In this document: piece after piece, positions 1 through 7,794 of the stretch | Layout of the letters: the number at the start of each line of letters is the position of its first letter | Position numbering within the stretch: position 1 is the stretch's first letter | Assembly: GCA_964423505.1 (NCBI GenBank) | Contig: CAYREX010000004.1 | Location: 111,104-175,103, forward strand | Source of the DNA: CAYREX01 sp964423505 | GTDB taxonomy: Bacteria; Fermentibacterota; Fermentibacteria; Fermentibacterales; JCC-6 | Length of the DNA stretch: 64,000 nt | Reading direction: 5' to 3' | The notes under the pieces: generated by a model | Database searches by the model: none | The model's input: the letters and a program-made list of their open reading frames with translations, nothing else | Told to the model about the DNA's origin: nothing | Program-made: the position numbers and the translations under genes

Positions 1-2
1 AC

Positions 3-1001
3 GGGGCCGAGACGGCCTCGTACGAGGTCATGGCCGTCCTCGACGGCAGCGTGGCCAGCAGGACTGACGGGACGGTCTACATGGGAGAGCTGCCTGTGAC
101 GGAGGACGTCTCCATAGGGGACGTAGGAATCGGCAGGCACACCCTCGCGGTCATCGCGGGGGATCTGGAGAGCGGTCGGCGCTTCAGCTGGCGGGACGAC
201 ATAGAGGTACCTCTCATCGACAGCGCCTCCTGGTCGTCCAGCGGTCTCCAGGTCCCCGGCGGCGAGTACCTGAGGGCGGAGGGCACGACCGAGGTCGTGT
301 GGAACGTCTACCCGCCGGCATCGGCGGTGGACTCGCAGCCTCCCCTCAGGGCCGCCTTCGTACTTCGCGACGGGCGCGGGGTAGTCCAGAGAGAGGACTG
401 GATGCAGGCAACGGAGGAGGACGACAGGTTCACCTTCACCGCCGAGGTCGACCTCGGCGGGATGGGGGCCGGCGAGTACGAGCTGCTCGGCGCCGCCGTC
501 CGAGAGGGGGCGGTCGTTGCTGCCGCCTCGAAGGAGCTGGACCTCCTCCAGGCATGGGACGTATGGGGACAGGACCCGGAGATGACCAGGTCGCTCGTCA
601 GGCCGATCGCGAGCTCTTCCGAGCTCTCCGCGCTGGATGATGCGGGTGGTCCCGCCTCCAGGGCGGCGGTAATGGCCGAGTTCTGGGAGAGGAGGGATCC
701 GACGCCGGGCACCGTCCGGAACGAGTTCCTCCTGGAGTACCTGTCCCGGCTGGACCACATAGAGGAGAGCTTCTCGGTGCTCAACACCCTCGGGATAAAC
801 ACCGACCGGGGGAGGGTCTACGCCCTCCTCGGCGAGCCCGACATCGTAGACGAGGAGCCGCTCTCCACGACCACCCGTCCGACCGTTGTCTGGACCTATT
901 TCACGCCACCTCTCGAGGTGCTCTTCGTCGACTACGTCGGCGTGGGGCAGTACGAGCTCTCCACGGACTGGGAGGAGGTGAGGGATGCCTGGGAGAACTG
1001 A
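3..1001 (+). CDS. GWxTD domain protein (5' end outside window)
   Basis: The reading frame is open from the first full codon at base 3, so the start lies upstream; the Met at base 30 is internal. The visible part is a secreted-type beta-rich protein followed by a helical stretch and, in its last third (about residues 262-330), the GWxTD signature: GINTDRGRVYALLGEPD, then an aromatic-rich tail. GWxTD proteins are abundant in FCB-type bacteria and usually lie beside envelope or secreted protein genes; their biochemical role is not established. It overlaps the next GWxTD gene by 17 bp, so the two are probably co-translated and work together. Family assignment is firm, function unknown. Confidence 0.75.
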   Translation, partial: GAETASYEVMAVLDGSVASRTDGTVYMGELPVTEDVSIGDVGIGRHTLAVIAGDLESGRRFSWRDDIEVPLIDSASWSSSGLQVPGGEYLRAEGTTEVVWNVYPPASAVDSQPPLRAAFVLRDGRGVVQREDWMQATEEDDRFTFTAEVDLGGMGAGEYELLGAAVREGAVVAAASKELDLLQAWDVWGQDPEMTRSLVRPIASSSELSALDDAGGPASRAAVMAEFWERRDPTPGTVRNEFLLEYLSRLDHIEESFSVLNTLGINTDRGRVYALLGEPDIVDEEPLSTTTRPTVVWTYFTPPLEVLFVDYVGVGQYELSTDWEEVRDAWEN

Positions 1002-2304
1002 CACCGGGGTGTTCCCCCTCCCGGTGACGCTGCTGCTGGTCGCGGCGGCGGCCGTGACCGCCTCGGAGCTGGCTTCGACCAGCACGGGGGCCATCAGCTT
1101 CGGCATAGACACGGCTCTCTTCGACTACGCGGGGAGCGACACCCTGGGACTGGAGGTCTACCAGCAGGTGGACCTCGGACAGCTCTCCAGGGACATCGAT
1201 TCGACTGCTTCGTTCTCCACGACTGTCATCCTCATCGACACATGGGGCGATACGGTTGCCGTGAACCAGTGGAACTCCGAGGTCAGGTGGACCCCGGACC
1301 GGTCCGTCGTGAACAGCACCGTCCTGCCGGCTCCTCCGGGGGACTACACGCTGTTCGTCGTGGTAACCGACCTGGGCAACGGACGCCAGGGGACGGTCCA
1401 GCGGGACGTCGTCGCGGCGCCCGCTTCAGGGATCAGCGAGATAGAGCTCGCCCGGGCAGTGGTGCCGGCGCCGGAGGGTTCCGGGAGCATGCTCAGGAAG
1501 GGGAACGTCCTCGTATACCCGGCCGCCGGGGGCAGGTTCAGCCTGCCGGAGGAGCACATGGCGTACTTCTACGTAGAGCTCTACGACGCCGGCGGAAGCG
1601 AGCTCAGCGTCCAGAGCAGGCTGGAGACCGCCTCTGGAGAGGTGATCTTCGCCAGGCCCTGGCATCCCCTCGGCATACCCGAGGGCGTGGACGCGGCCGG
1701 TCTGGTCGACAGTCTCGACCTGAGGGTCATAAGGAGCTCGGGGCTCCACGAGCTGGTCTTCCAGGTAGTCCAGGGAGGAGACACTCTCAGCGCCGTGAAG
1801 CCGCTCATGGTGGTACGCTCGCCACAGCAGGCCGAGATGGTCCAGGAGACGGGGGCTCTTCAGGAGATTCCCTACCCGGACCACTTCAGGCTCATCCTCT
1901 CGGGCGACAACCGGGACCTCTGGGAGAACCTCGAGGAGGAGGGCAGGCTCAGCTTCTATCTCTCGTACTGGGAGAGCGAGGCGCAGAGGGAGGCCTTCGA
2001 GCAGAGATGCGAGGAGAGCCTCAGGTACGCCACGTCGATGCAGGAGAGCTGGGAGACCGACCGGGGAAGGGTCTACGTACTGTACGGCCCGCCCGACGAC
2101 GTAGAGATATCCACTTTCCAGGACCGGATGCCGCACGAGATATGGTACTACCATGCAGCTGGCAACGAGACCTTCGTCTTCGGCGACATCTATGGTATCG
2201 GGGATTTCATGCAGATCTACTCCACCGTAGAGGGAGAGGTCAGCTACTCTAACTGGGAGGACATGCTGTCGCCGATAGACGGCGGGGGCGGGTTCAACCG
2301 GTGA
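985..2304 (+). CDS. GWxTD domain protein
   Basis: A 439-residue protein with an N-terminal hydrophobic segment (about residues 10-27, VTLLLVAAAAVTA) that reads as a signal peptide, so it is probably exported. The middle is beta-rich. Around residues 355-370 it has the family motif SWETDRGRVYVLYGPPDD, followed by IWYYH and an aromatic C-terminal part typical of GWxTD domains. The start overlaps the end of the preceding GWxTD gene by 17 bp, suggesting a two-gene operon of paralogues. A GTG at 1009 is an alternative start that would shorten the signal peptide. The molecular function of the family is unknown. Confidence 0.75.
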   Translation: MPGRTDTGVFPLPVTLLLVAAAAVTASELASTSTGAISFGIDTALFDYAGSDTLGLEVYQQVDLGQLSRDIDSTASFSTTVILIDTWGDTVAVNQWNSEVRWTPDRSVVNSTVLPAPPGDYTLFVVVTDLGNGRQGTVQRDVVAAPASGISEIELARAVVPAPEGSGSMLRKGNVLVYPAAGGRFSLPEEHMAYFYVELYDAGGSELSVQSRLETASGEVIFARPWHPLGIPEGVDAAGLVDSLDLRVIRSSGLHELVFQVVQGGDTLSAVKPLMVVRSPQQAEMVQETGALQEIPYPDHFRLILSGDNRDLWENLEEEGRLSFYLSYWESEAQREAFEQRCEESLRYATSMQESWETDRGRVYVLYGPPDDVEISTFQDRMPHEIWYYHAAGNETFVFGDIYGIGDFMQIYSTVEGEVSYSNWEDMLSPIDGGGGFNR

Positions 2305-2315
2305 TGAGACCTGAG

Positions 2316-2435
2316 ATGACTGAGGAAGGAGAGAAGGTGAACGTGTTCCGCGCTCTCTCTGACACGTATAGCGGGACATGCGGTTTCGCAGAAGCGGCTC
2401 CAGAGTCGCTAGTAGTAACAGGAGGTAGAGTATGA
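2316..2435 (+). CDS. Possible 39-residue leader ORF
   Basis: An ATG at 2316 opens 39 codons (MTEEGEKVNVFRALSD...) ending in a TGA that overlaps the next gene's ATG (ATGA), the overlap used by many real genes here. It has no convincing ribosome site and no recognisable similarity. The rest of the 127-bp gap between the GWxTD gene and the M30-like gene holds only that gene's AGGAGG site. Confidence 0.2.
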   Translation: MTEEGEKVNVFRALSDTYSGTCGFAEAAPESLVVTGGRV

Positions 2436-4858
2436 GGTTCTTCTCGGGACCGCGCGGGACGGTGCTGACCGTCCTCGCAGCGCTCCTGTTGCCGGCCATC
2501 GGGGTCGGCGTGGCAAGTGCACTGGAGGTCGGAGACTCGATGTACCTCCTCGTGCCTGATCTCGCGGAGTTCCCAGAGGACCCGATGGAGATGCAGTTCA
2601 CTTGCCGTGCCGTCACCGAGCATGCCTACTGGCTGGTGCAGGATACGGTTTCCGTCGACAAGAAGGGGGGAGCCACCGAGACCGACTCCCTCGCCTGGGG
2701 CGTAACCTTCACACAGGGGGAGCTGGACACTCTCACCGCCCAGTTCGAGGGCGGCGACGTAGATGTCTGGAATACCGTCACCGGCGTCATGGGAGAGCCC
2801 GTGGACACCGACGGCGACCCGAAGGTCTGGATAGTGCTGGCCACCATCCCCACGAAGTACAACTCCAGCCCCACGTCCCAGTCCCCCAGGAACAACATGG
2901 CCTACGTCAACCCGGCGGACCTCGAGGGCGACTTCAACGGCCATGACATCATCTACCTGAACATCCACACCTACGCCACGGTGGGGACCACGCTCCCCAT
3001 CGCCAAGGAGCTCAGGAAGATCTACATGCCGAACGGGCTCGCCTACCTCTCCCGCATCAGCAGGATGCCCACGGAGGACCAGTGGATAGTCAGGGGCCTC
3101 GGTGAGTACATGCAGTTCCTCTGCTTCGGATTCACCAGGACCGACCCTGGCAACCTGGGTCACCACAAGATACTGAGCGAGTTCAGGAAGGCGGCGTACC
3201 TCGACCTGGCCAACTACCAGGCCAGCAACGCCACCTTCAACTGGGCGGCCTCCAGGGGGCAGTCGTTCCTCTGGTTCCTCTACCTCGCGCAGAGGGAGGG
3301 GGAGAGCGTCATCCAGGACATCGCCCAGTCCGACACCACCTCGATGCTGAACGTCGCCAGGGCCATCGAACCGTCCGTGCCGGACAGCTCGGCCATCCAG
3401 ACAAACGTCGTCCCCATCTACAGGGACTGGCTGGTCTGCAACCTGGTCAGTCCGTACGAGAGCGATATGGCGGGTGGTATCTACACATACCAGGAGCTCT
3501 CCACCGAGAACCAGTTCGGTTTCCTCGGGTGGGCGGCGGCCTTCACCGGCAAGTTCAGCGAGCCCTACCCGATAGACACCTGGATTGCCGACGAGCTCCT
3601 GGGCATGAACTCCACCATCTGGTCCGCCCAGTACTCGCGCTTCCAGGGCGACTACAGCGGCAACCCGGAGTTCTACTTCAACGGCATGTACTCCGACGGC
3701 GGCGGCTCCGGCTCGGTCATCAACGGCCGCTGGGAGGGCTTCGTGGTCAGCCTCAACACCACCGACTCCACGATAGTCTCCATCGATGAGCTGGAGCTGA
3801 ACGACCTCTACATCGGTGACTTCACGCTCCAGGGTGACGAGGGTTACTTCATCGTGACCAACAACAACCCGGGAGGCGTTTCGGGGCTGCGGTACGTGAT
3901 ATCGCAGGACACCGACATCCCGGACGTGCTGCTCTCGGCACACCAGAACAGCGTGAACGAGCAGTACCTGACCCTCTACACGACGCTGTTCGACAGCATC
4001 CCCGAGGGCTTCGACTGGTACGGCCCCGTCTTCACCGCCAGCACGGCGGACAGCAGCGCGACGGTAGGCATGGGCTCCTTCTACGAGACCCTCTGGCAGG
4101 CCAGGTTCATGGCCTGGGAGGGGGGCGCCTACGAGCTCGAGGTGATGGGCTACGACAGCGCCGGCTTCACCGCCAGCAACTCCATCACCGCCAGCGTCGG
4201 CTGGGTCGAGCCTACCGGCCTCGACCTCGAGATCGACGGGATAAGGCTGGACGTCCCCTCCGGCGCCGCTGCGCCGGGGACGATGGTGAGCCTCTGCGAG
4301 GCGAGCCTTGCCGGCATGGCCGCCGAGGCCAACGCTCCCATCGGAGCGCTCGGCGGACAGATGACAGGCGTCCTCGCCGGTCCGGTTTCCATGCCGGACG
4401 TCAACGGTACGCTCTCCTTCCCCGCAGAGGGCCCCGAGGGGTCCGTCTACAGGTGGAGCGACGGGACCTGGACGAAGGTCGACAGCTGGTACCAGTCCGG
4501 AAAGATGAGCGCACAGGTCTCCGAGGGCGGGATATACGTCCTCGGCGAAGGCCCCGGCGTCGCATCGCCGCAGCTCCCGGCCGAGCTCGCGTTCGGCGGG
4601 ACATACCCCAACCCCTTCAGCGCACAGGCCGCGATAAGCTTCGCGCTGCCCAGCGCCGGAAGGGTCAACGTAACCATCTACGACATGAGCGGCAGGGTCG
4701 TCACGACGCTCGCCGACAACGAGATGCAGGCCGCAGAGCATACGCTCGTCTGGGACGGCAACGACTCCTCCGGCAACCCGGTGGGTGCGGGGGTCTACTT
4801 CTGCAGGCTACAGGCGGCGGGTGAGACCTTCACCCAGAAGATGCTCCGCGTCGAGTAG
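2432..4858 (+). CDS. Secreted M30-peptidase-like protein with degenerate metal site and C-terminal sorting domain
   Basis: An 808-residue exported protein: hydrophobic signal peptide at residues 10-30 and strong Shine-Dalgarno (ACAGGAGG) before the ATG. Residues about 35-330 resemble the M30 (hyicolysin-like) layout: a DGDPKVWIVL strand, a DFNGHDIIYLNIH stretch, then a helix where an HExxH zinc motif is expected. Here the helix reads IAKELRKIY (about 189-197) with no histidines, while the downstream W..RGLGEYMQ segment (about 218-227) is kept. It therefore looks like a catalytically dead relative. The C-terminal 90 residues form a FlgD-like sorting domain (NPF...YDMSGRVV...WDGNDSSG...GVYFCRL) used for surface display in FCB bacteria. 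M30 kinship is my inference from layout. Confidence 0.6.
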   Translation: MRFFSGPRGTVLTVLAALLLPAIGVGVASALEVGDSMYLLVPDLAEFPEDPMEMQFTCRAVTEHAYWLVQDTVSVDKKGGATETDSLAWGVTFTQGELDTLTAQFEGGDVDVWNTVTGVMGEPVDTDGDPKVWIVLATIPTKYNSSPTSQSPRNNMAYVNPADLEGDFNGHDIIYLNIHTYATVGTTLPIAKELRKIYMPNGLAYLSRISRMPTEDQWIVRGLGEYMQFLCFGFTRTDPGNLGHHKILSEFRKAAYLDLANYQASNATFNWAASRGQSFLWFLYLAQREGESVIQDIAQSDTTSMLNVARAIEPSVPDSSAIQTNVVPIYRDWLVCNLVSPYESDMAGGIYTYQELSTENQFGFLGWAAAFTGKFSEPYPIDTWIADELLGMNSTIWSAQYSRFQGDYSGNPEFYFNGMYSDGGGSGSVINGRWEGFVVSLNTTDSTIVSIDELELNDLYIGDFTLQGDEGYFIVTNNNPGGVSGLRYVISQDTDIPDVLLSAHQNSVNEQYLTLYTTLFDSIPEGFDWYGPVFTASTADSSATVGMGSFYETLWQARFMAWEGGAYELEVMGYDSAGFTASNSITASVGWVEPTGLDLEIDGIRLDVPSGAAAPGTMVSLCEASLAGMAAEANAPIGALGGQMTGVLAGPVSMPDVNGTLSFPAEGPEGSVYRWSDGTWTKVDSWYQSGKMSAQVSEGGIYVLGEGPGVASPQLPAELAFGGTYPNPFSAQAAISFALPSAGRVNVTIYDMSGRVVTTLADNEMQAAEHTLVWDGNDSSGNPVGAGVYFCRLQAAGETFTQKMLRVE

Positions 4859-4871
4859 GAAGGAGGGAGAG

Positions 4872-5918
4872 ATGAGATACACCAGAACAGCGGCCTTGGC
4901 GCTCCTGGGCTCCCTCGTGCTGCTCGCCGGGTGCGGCGATCAGCTGCCCACCGACATACCTGACTCCTACGGCTACGACGGGTTCGTGTCACTGGGTTGG
5001 GAGGCCTACGGGGAACAGGACTACGAGCAGGCGCTCGACTACTTCAAGGACGGCATCGACGTCGACGTGTCCCGGCCCGAGGCCTACCTCGGGGCCGGAT
5101 GGTCCTCGCTATTCGTGGCCGACTACTGGAGGGTCGCCGACAGCTACTTCTACATGGCGCTCCAGAAGGACGCAGGTGCATACCCGATGCAGCAGTGGAC
5201 CGAGAGCCAGCTGCAGGACACCATGTGGACCGTCTTCCAGTGCGTTGACGAGGATCTGCCCCCGTCGGTACTGGACCCGATCCTCGAGATGACCGCCGAC
5301 TCGGGCCAGTCCTGGGTCGGCGAGCAGATCTACGACATCGTGGGTCCGAACCCCATTCACTACCGCTTCCAGCCCACGCATGCCGGCGTGATAGCCATGT
5401 TCATGGCCGCCAACGGAACAACCGGCGAGACCATCCACATCGACAGCATAGTCGACGGGTGGGTCTACGGTGCTGCTCCCTATGCGCGGATAGAGGCTGC
5501 CGGCACGGAGGTCAGGAGCTGGATAAGCCTGGGCAACCAGGTTTCCTACAGCTACGAGACCTTCAACGCCACCGGAAGCGAGACCCAGATATCGAAGGAC
5601 GCCCTCGTGGGAATCGCGATGCTCCAGGACATCCGTGGCGAGAACGGCGACCCGCTCCTCGGAGCGGCAGCCGGTCTCGGGCTCGACGTGATAGAGCCCG
5701 ACTACTCGTTCGGGAGCGGCATGGAGTGGGCCGGGCTCGAGAGCCTGTCCAACGTGCACATCCTGGGTACTTCCGCAGGGCTCGCTTTCGCGGAGGAAGG
5801 GTTCAGGTTCGCCCTGTTCACCTGCCTCGGCGCTGGATACGGAGGCAGCCTCGATCCGGAGTCTCCCGACTTCGTCACCGGCCTGATGGCCGTGATCGAG
5901 AACATGCTCAACAGCTGA
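4872..5918 (+). CDS. TPR-containing lipoprotein
   Basis: A 348-residue protein starting at the ATG at 4872, chosen because GGAGGGAGAG lies just upstream and because it gives a lipoprotein signal peptide with lipobox LLAGC (Cys21). A longer in-frame ORF upstream overlaps the previous gene and has no signal. Residues about 38-110 contain tetratricopeptide-like helices (LGWEAYGEQDYEQALDYFKDGI; YLGAGWSSLF). The remainder is beta-rich and unrecognised. It follows the sorting-domain protein by 13 bp and is probably co-transcribed with it; a GC-rich hairpin closes the unit. Likely periplasmic or outer-membrane-anchored scaffolding protein; the specific role is unknown. Confidence 0.7.
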   Translation: MRYTRTAALALLGSLVLLAGCGDQLPTDIPDSYGYDGFVSLGWEAYGEQDYEQALDYFKDGIDVDVSRPEAYLGAGWSSLFVADYWRVADSYFYMALQKDAGAYPMQQWTESQLQDTMWTVFQCVDEDLPPSVLDPILEMTADSGQSWVGEQIYDIVGPNPIHYRFQPTHAGVIAMFMAANGTTGETIHIDSIVDGWVYGAAPYARIEAAGTEVRSWISLGNQVSYSYETFNATGSETQISKDALVGIAMLQDIRGENGDPLLGAAAGLGLDVIEPDYSFGSGMEWAGLESLSNVHILGTSAGLAFAEEGFRFALFTCLGAGYGGSLDPESPDFVTGLMAVIENMLNS

Positions 5919-5941
5919 CCGAGCTGCCTCGACTGCACAAC

Positions 5942-5968
5942 GGGCCCCCCGGCACCTCCGGGGGGCCC
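5942..5968 (+). terminator. Hairpin terminator after the TPR lipoprotein gene
   Basis: Perfect 11-bp stem GGGCCCCCCGG / CCGGGGGGCCC around a 5-nt loop, 23 bp after the stop. There is no T tract; it is followed directly by the recurrent CCGTACCGCTTA element. Confidence 0.6.
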
Positions 5969-5969
5969 A

Positions 5970-5989
5970 TCCCGTACCGCTTACCACTT
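5970..5989 (+). repeat. CCGTACCGCTTA element, left copy (upstream of transposase)
   Basis: The 20 bases CCGTACCGCTTACCACTTTA recur exactly, on the other strand, at about 53705-53724, also directly after a terminator hairpin. The first part (CGTACCGCTTA, then TTTA four bases on) also recurs inverted at 6854-6864, beyond the transposase. The two nearby copies bracket the HUH transposase and may be its ends or REP-like targets. Confidence 0.6.
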
Positions 5990-6109
5990 TATGAAGAATC
6001 TGCGACTAAACTCGGTATCCTGCACCATCTTCCGTACCAGCCTCGAGTGGATCTTCGTGGCCGGACATGTGCGCTTGAACTCTCTGTTGATCCCGGGTAC
6101 ACTGTTCAT

Positions 6110-6766
6110 ATGGGACGACTACCGAGGATCGTACTGCCCGGCGTGCCGCACCACGTCACCCAGCGTGGGACCAGGCGCATGGCTGTCTTCTTCGATGACG
6201 AAGACAGGGCATCCTACCTTCGGAAGATGCGGATGAAGACAAGGCGGTACACTACGGAGGTAATCTGCTGGTGCTTGATGCCGAACCATGTTCATCTGAT
6301 CCTTGTTCCGAGCGGGCCGGAGGACCTGACCCTCGCCGTTGGACGGGCTCATTGGGCTTACGTGAAGGAGATGAACGAACGACGGGAATGGCAGGGCAGT
6401 CTGTTCCAGGGGAGGTTCTACTCGACACCGATGAGCAGCAGCCACCTGATTGCTGCGGTCAAGTATGTGCTCAGGAATCCGGTTCGTTCGGGCCTGTGCG
6501 AGAACGCATGGGATTACTCATGGTCCAGTGCTGCTTTTCATACCGGGGAGAAGCCGGCTGATCCGCTGGTCGTCAGAGACCCGATTCCCGATATCAGAGA
6601 CTGGAAGGAGTTTCTGTCCCGGGAGACCGATGCCATCGATCGGATCAGGTCCTGCACCCGGAAGGGAGTTCCTTTCGGTGATGATAGCTTCCTCGAATAC
6701 GTAGAACAGGTCACCGGTCTCGATCTGCGACCGGCGCGAAACGGCAGACCGCCTGACTGGCTCTGA
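6110..6766 (+). CDS. REP-associated HUH (Y1) transposase
   Basis: A 218-residue protein beginning MGRLPRIVLPG. It has the Y1 transposase fold: the HUH pair at His60 and His62 (MPNHVHLILVP) and the YVLRNPVRSGL helix with the probable nucleophile near Tyr119, then WSSAAFH. This is the RAYT (TnpA-REP) subgroup of the IS200/IS605 superfamily, which nicks and joins single-stranded DNA and is linked to REP palindromes. The frame is open far upstream, but this ATG matches the family N-terminus. No TnpB or second ORF accompanies it. Its codon use is less GC-rich than its neighbours, suggesting transfer. Copies of a CGTACCGCTTA element lie about 120 bp before and 90 bp after it in inverted orientation. 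Confidence 0.85.
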   Translation: MGRLPRIVLPGVPHHVTQRGTRRMAVFFDDEDRASYLRKMRMKTRRYTTEVICWCLMPNHVHLILVPSGPEDLTLAVGRAHWAYVKEMNERREWQGSLFQGRFYSTPMSSSHLIAAVKYVLRNPVRSGLCENAWDYSWSSAAFHTGEKPADPLVVRDPIPDIRDWKEFLSRETDAIDRIRSCTRKGVPFGDDSFLEYVEQVTGLDLRPARNGRPPDWL

Positions 6767-6853
6767 CCACATCAAGGCAATGGGACTCCTAGGCTCCGAC
6801 AAGCGTACTCAACCTACAAGCCGTAATTACTTTAGAAATAGAGATTAAACCCA

Positions 6854-6864
6854 TAAGCGGTACG
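6854..6864 (-). repeat. CGTACCGCTTA element, right copy
   Basis: On the minus strand CGTACCGCTTA starts seven bases after the stop codon of the beta-propeller lipoprotein gene. It is the inverted counterpart of the copy at 5970-5989. Confidence 0.5.
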
Positions 6865-6870
6865 AGGGGT

Positions 6871-7794
6871 CTAGAGGTCGATGGAGAAGACGTCGAAATC
6901 GGAGGAGGCGCGGGTGGAGGAGAAGACCAGCCAGCCGTGCTCCGGGTTCCAGGCGGGCCACATGTCGTCGGCATCGTCCTGGGTCACCTGCACCAGCGAG
7001 TCGCCGGTCAGGTCCGATATCCAGATGTCGTAGTTACCGCTCCGGTCGGAGGAGAAGGCGAAGCGGTCGCTGTCGGGGCCCCAGCAGGGATGGATGTCGT
7101 CGGACGCTCCCGTAACGACCGCGGTGGGCTCTGAACCGTCCGGCCTGATCAGCCATATGTCGGACGTATCCCCCTCGCGGCGCTGGAAGAGTATCCATGA
7201 GCCGTCGGGAGAAAGAGACGGTCTCAGGCAGTCAGCCTCGGGGCCGTAGAGCAGGGAAGGCTCGAGGCCGCCCTCGTCGTACTCCGCCTTCCAGAGCCCC
7301 CAGTAGCCGTCCTCCAGCGTGCAGAGCACTACCGAGTCGCCTCCCGCCACCCAGGTGGGGTGGAGGTGCCGCCTGCCGTCGTCGAGGAGCAGCTTCACCG
7401 CGCCGATGTTCCCGGGAATCGACCGCACCTGCGACAGGGAGTCGTCTAGGCCAGCCGTGTAGAGTATCCTCCCCTGCTCGGCGCTCCAGGAGCCGTTGGG
7501 CCCGGTGGACTCGTCGTAGGTGGAGGAGGTTATGAACGAAGGCTCGCTCAGGCCGTCGAAGCCGTAGATGCATGGGGAGGTGAACGCCAGAGAGGTGAAC
7601 GTCATTATGCTCCCGTAGGGAGACCAGGCCAGGCTGGTCTCCGCGCTGGCGCTGCCGAGGTAGAGGTACGCTCCGTCGGGCCAGGGCTCCGGGTCCCCCG
7701 GGTTCTCGCAGGAGAGGAAAGCTGCGAACGCGGTGGCACAGAGCACGGCTGGAATGGCGGGGCGGGACCCGCAGCGACGAAACATCTCCTGCAT
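6871..7794 (-). CDS. TolB/WD40-like beta-propeller lipoprotein
   Basis: A 307-residue protein with a lipoprotein-type signal peptide (Cys29 in AAFLSCENP). Several PD40/TolB-type blades follow, visible as repeats of the form LSPDGSWILFQRR, WGPDSDRFAFSSDRSGNYDIW and WNPEHGWLVFSSTR. Such propellers are common in envelope proteins and usually act as binding scaffolds. The start overlaps the murA stop (TGATG), so it is translationally coupled to murA; a second Met at codon 4 is an alternative start. Partner and ligand cannot be read from the sequence. Confidence 0.7.
   Translation of the reverse strand: MQEMFRRCGSRPAIPAVLCATAFAAFLSCENPGDPEPWPDGAYLYLGSASAETSLAWSPYGSIMTFTSLAFTSPCIYGFDGLSEPSFITSSTYDESTGPNGSWSAEQGRILYTAGLDDSLSQVRSIPGNIGAVKLLLDDGRRHLHPTWVAGGDSVVLCTLEDGYWGLWKAEYDEGGLEPSLLYGPEADCLRPSLSPDGSWILFQRREGDTSDIWLIRPDGSEPTAVVTGASDDIHPCWGPDSDRFAFSSDRSGNYDIWISDLTGDSLVQVTQDDADDMWPAWNPEHGWLVFSSTRASSDFDVFSIDL

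Larger units (their letters stand above)
5970..6864 (+). mobile_element. Candidate RAYT unit bounded by CGTACCGCTTA inverted repeats
   Basis: The single HUH transposase gene lies between CGTACCGCTTA at the left and TAAGCGGTACG at the right; both ends share TTTA at the same distance inwards. The boundaries are inferred from these repeats only. No target-site duplication was recognised. Confidence 0.45.

Noticed and set aside
2294..4741. 815-residue open frame on the minus strand
   Set aside because: It is antisense to a gene with signal peptide, ribosome site and sorting domain; low-complexity Val/Gly/Asp-rich composition typical of shadow frames in high-GC DNA.
5459..6109. N-terminal extension of the transposase frame
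   Set aside because: It overlaps the lipoprotein gene and terminator and has no family similarity; the family N-terminus begins at 6110.
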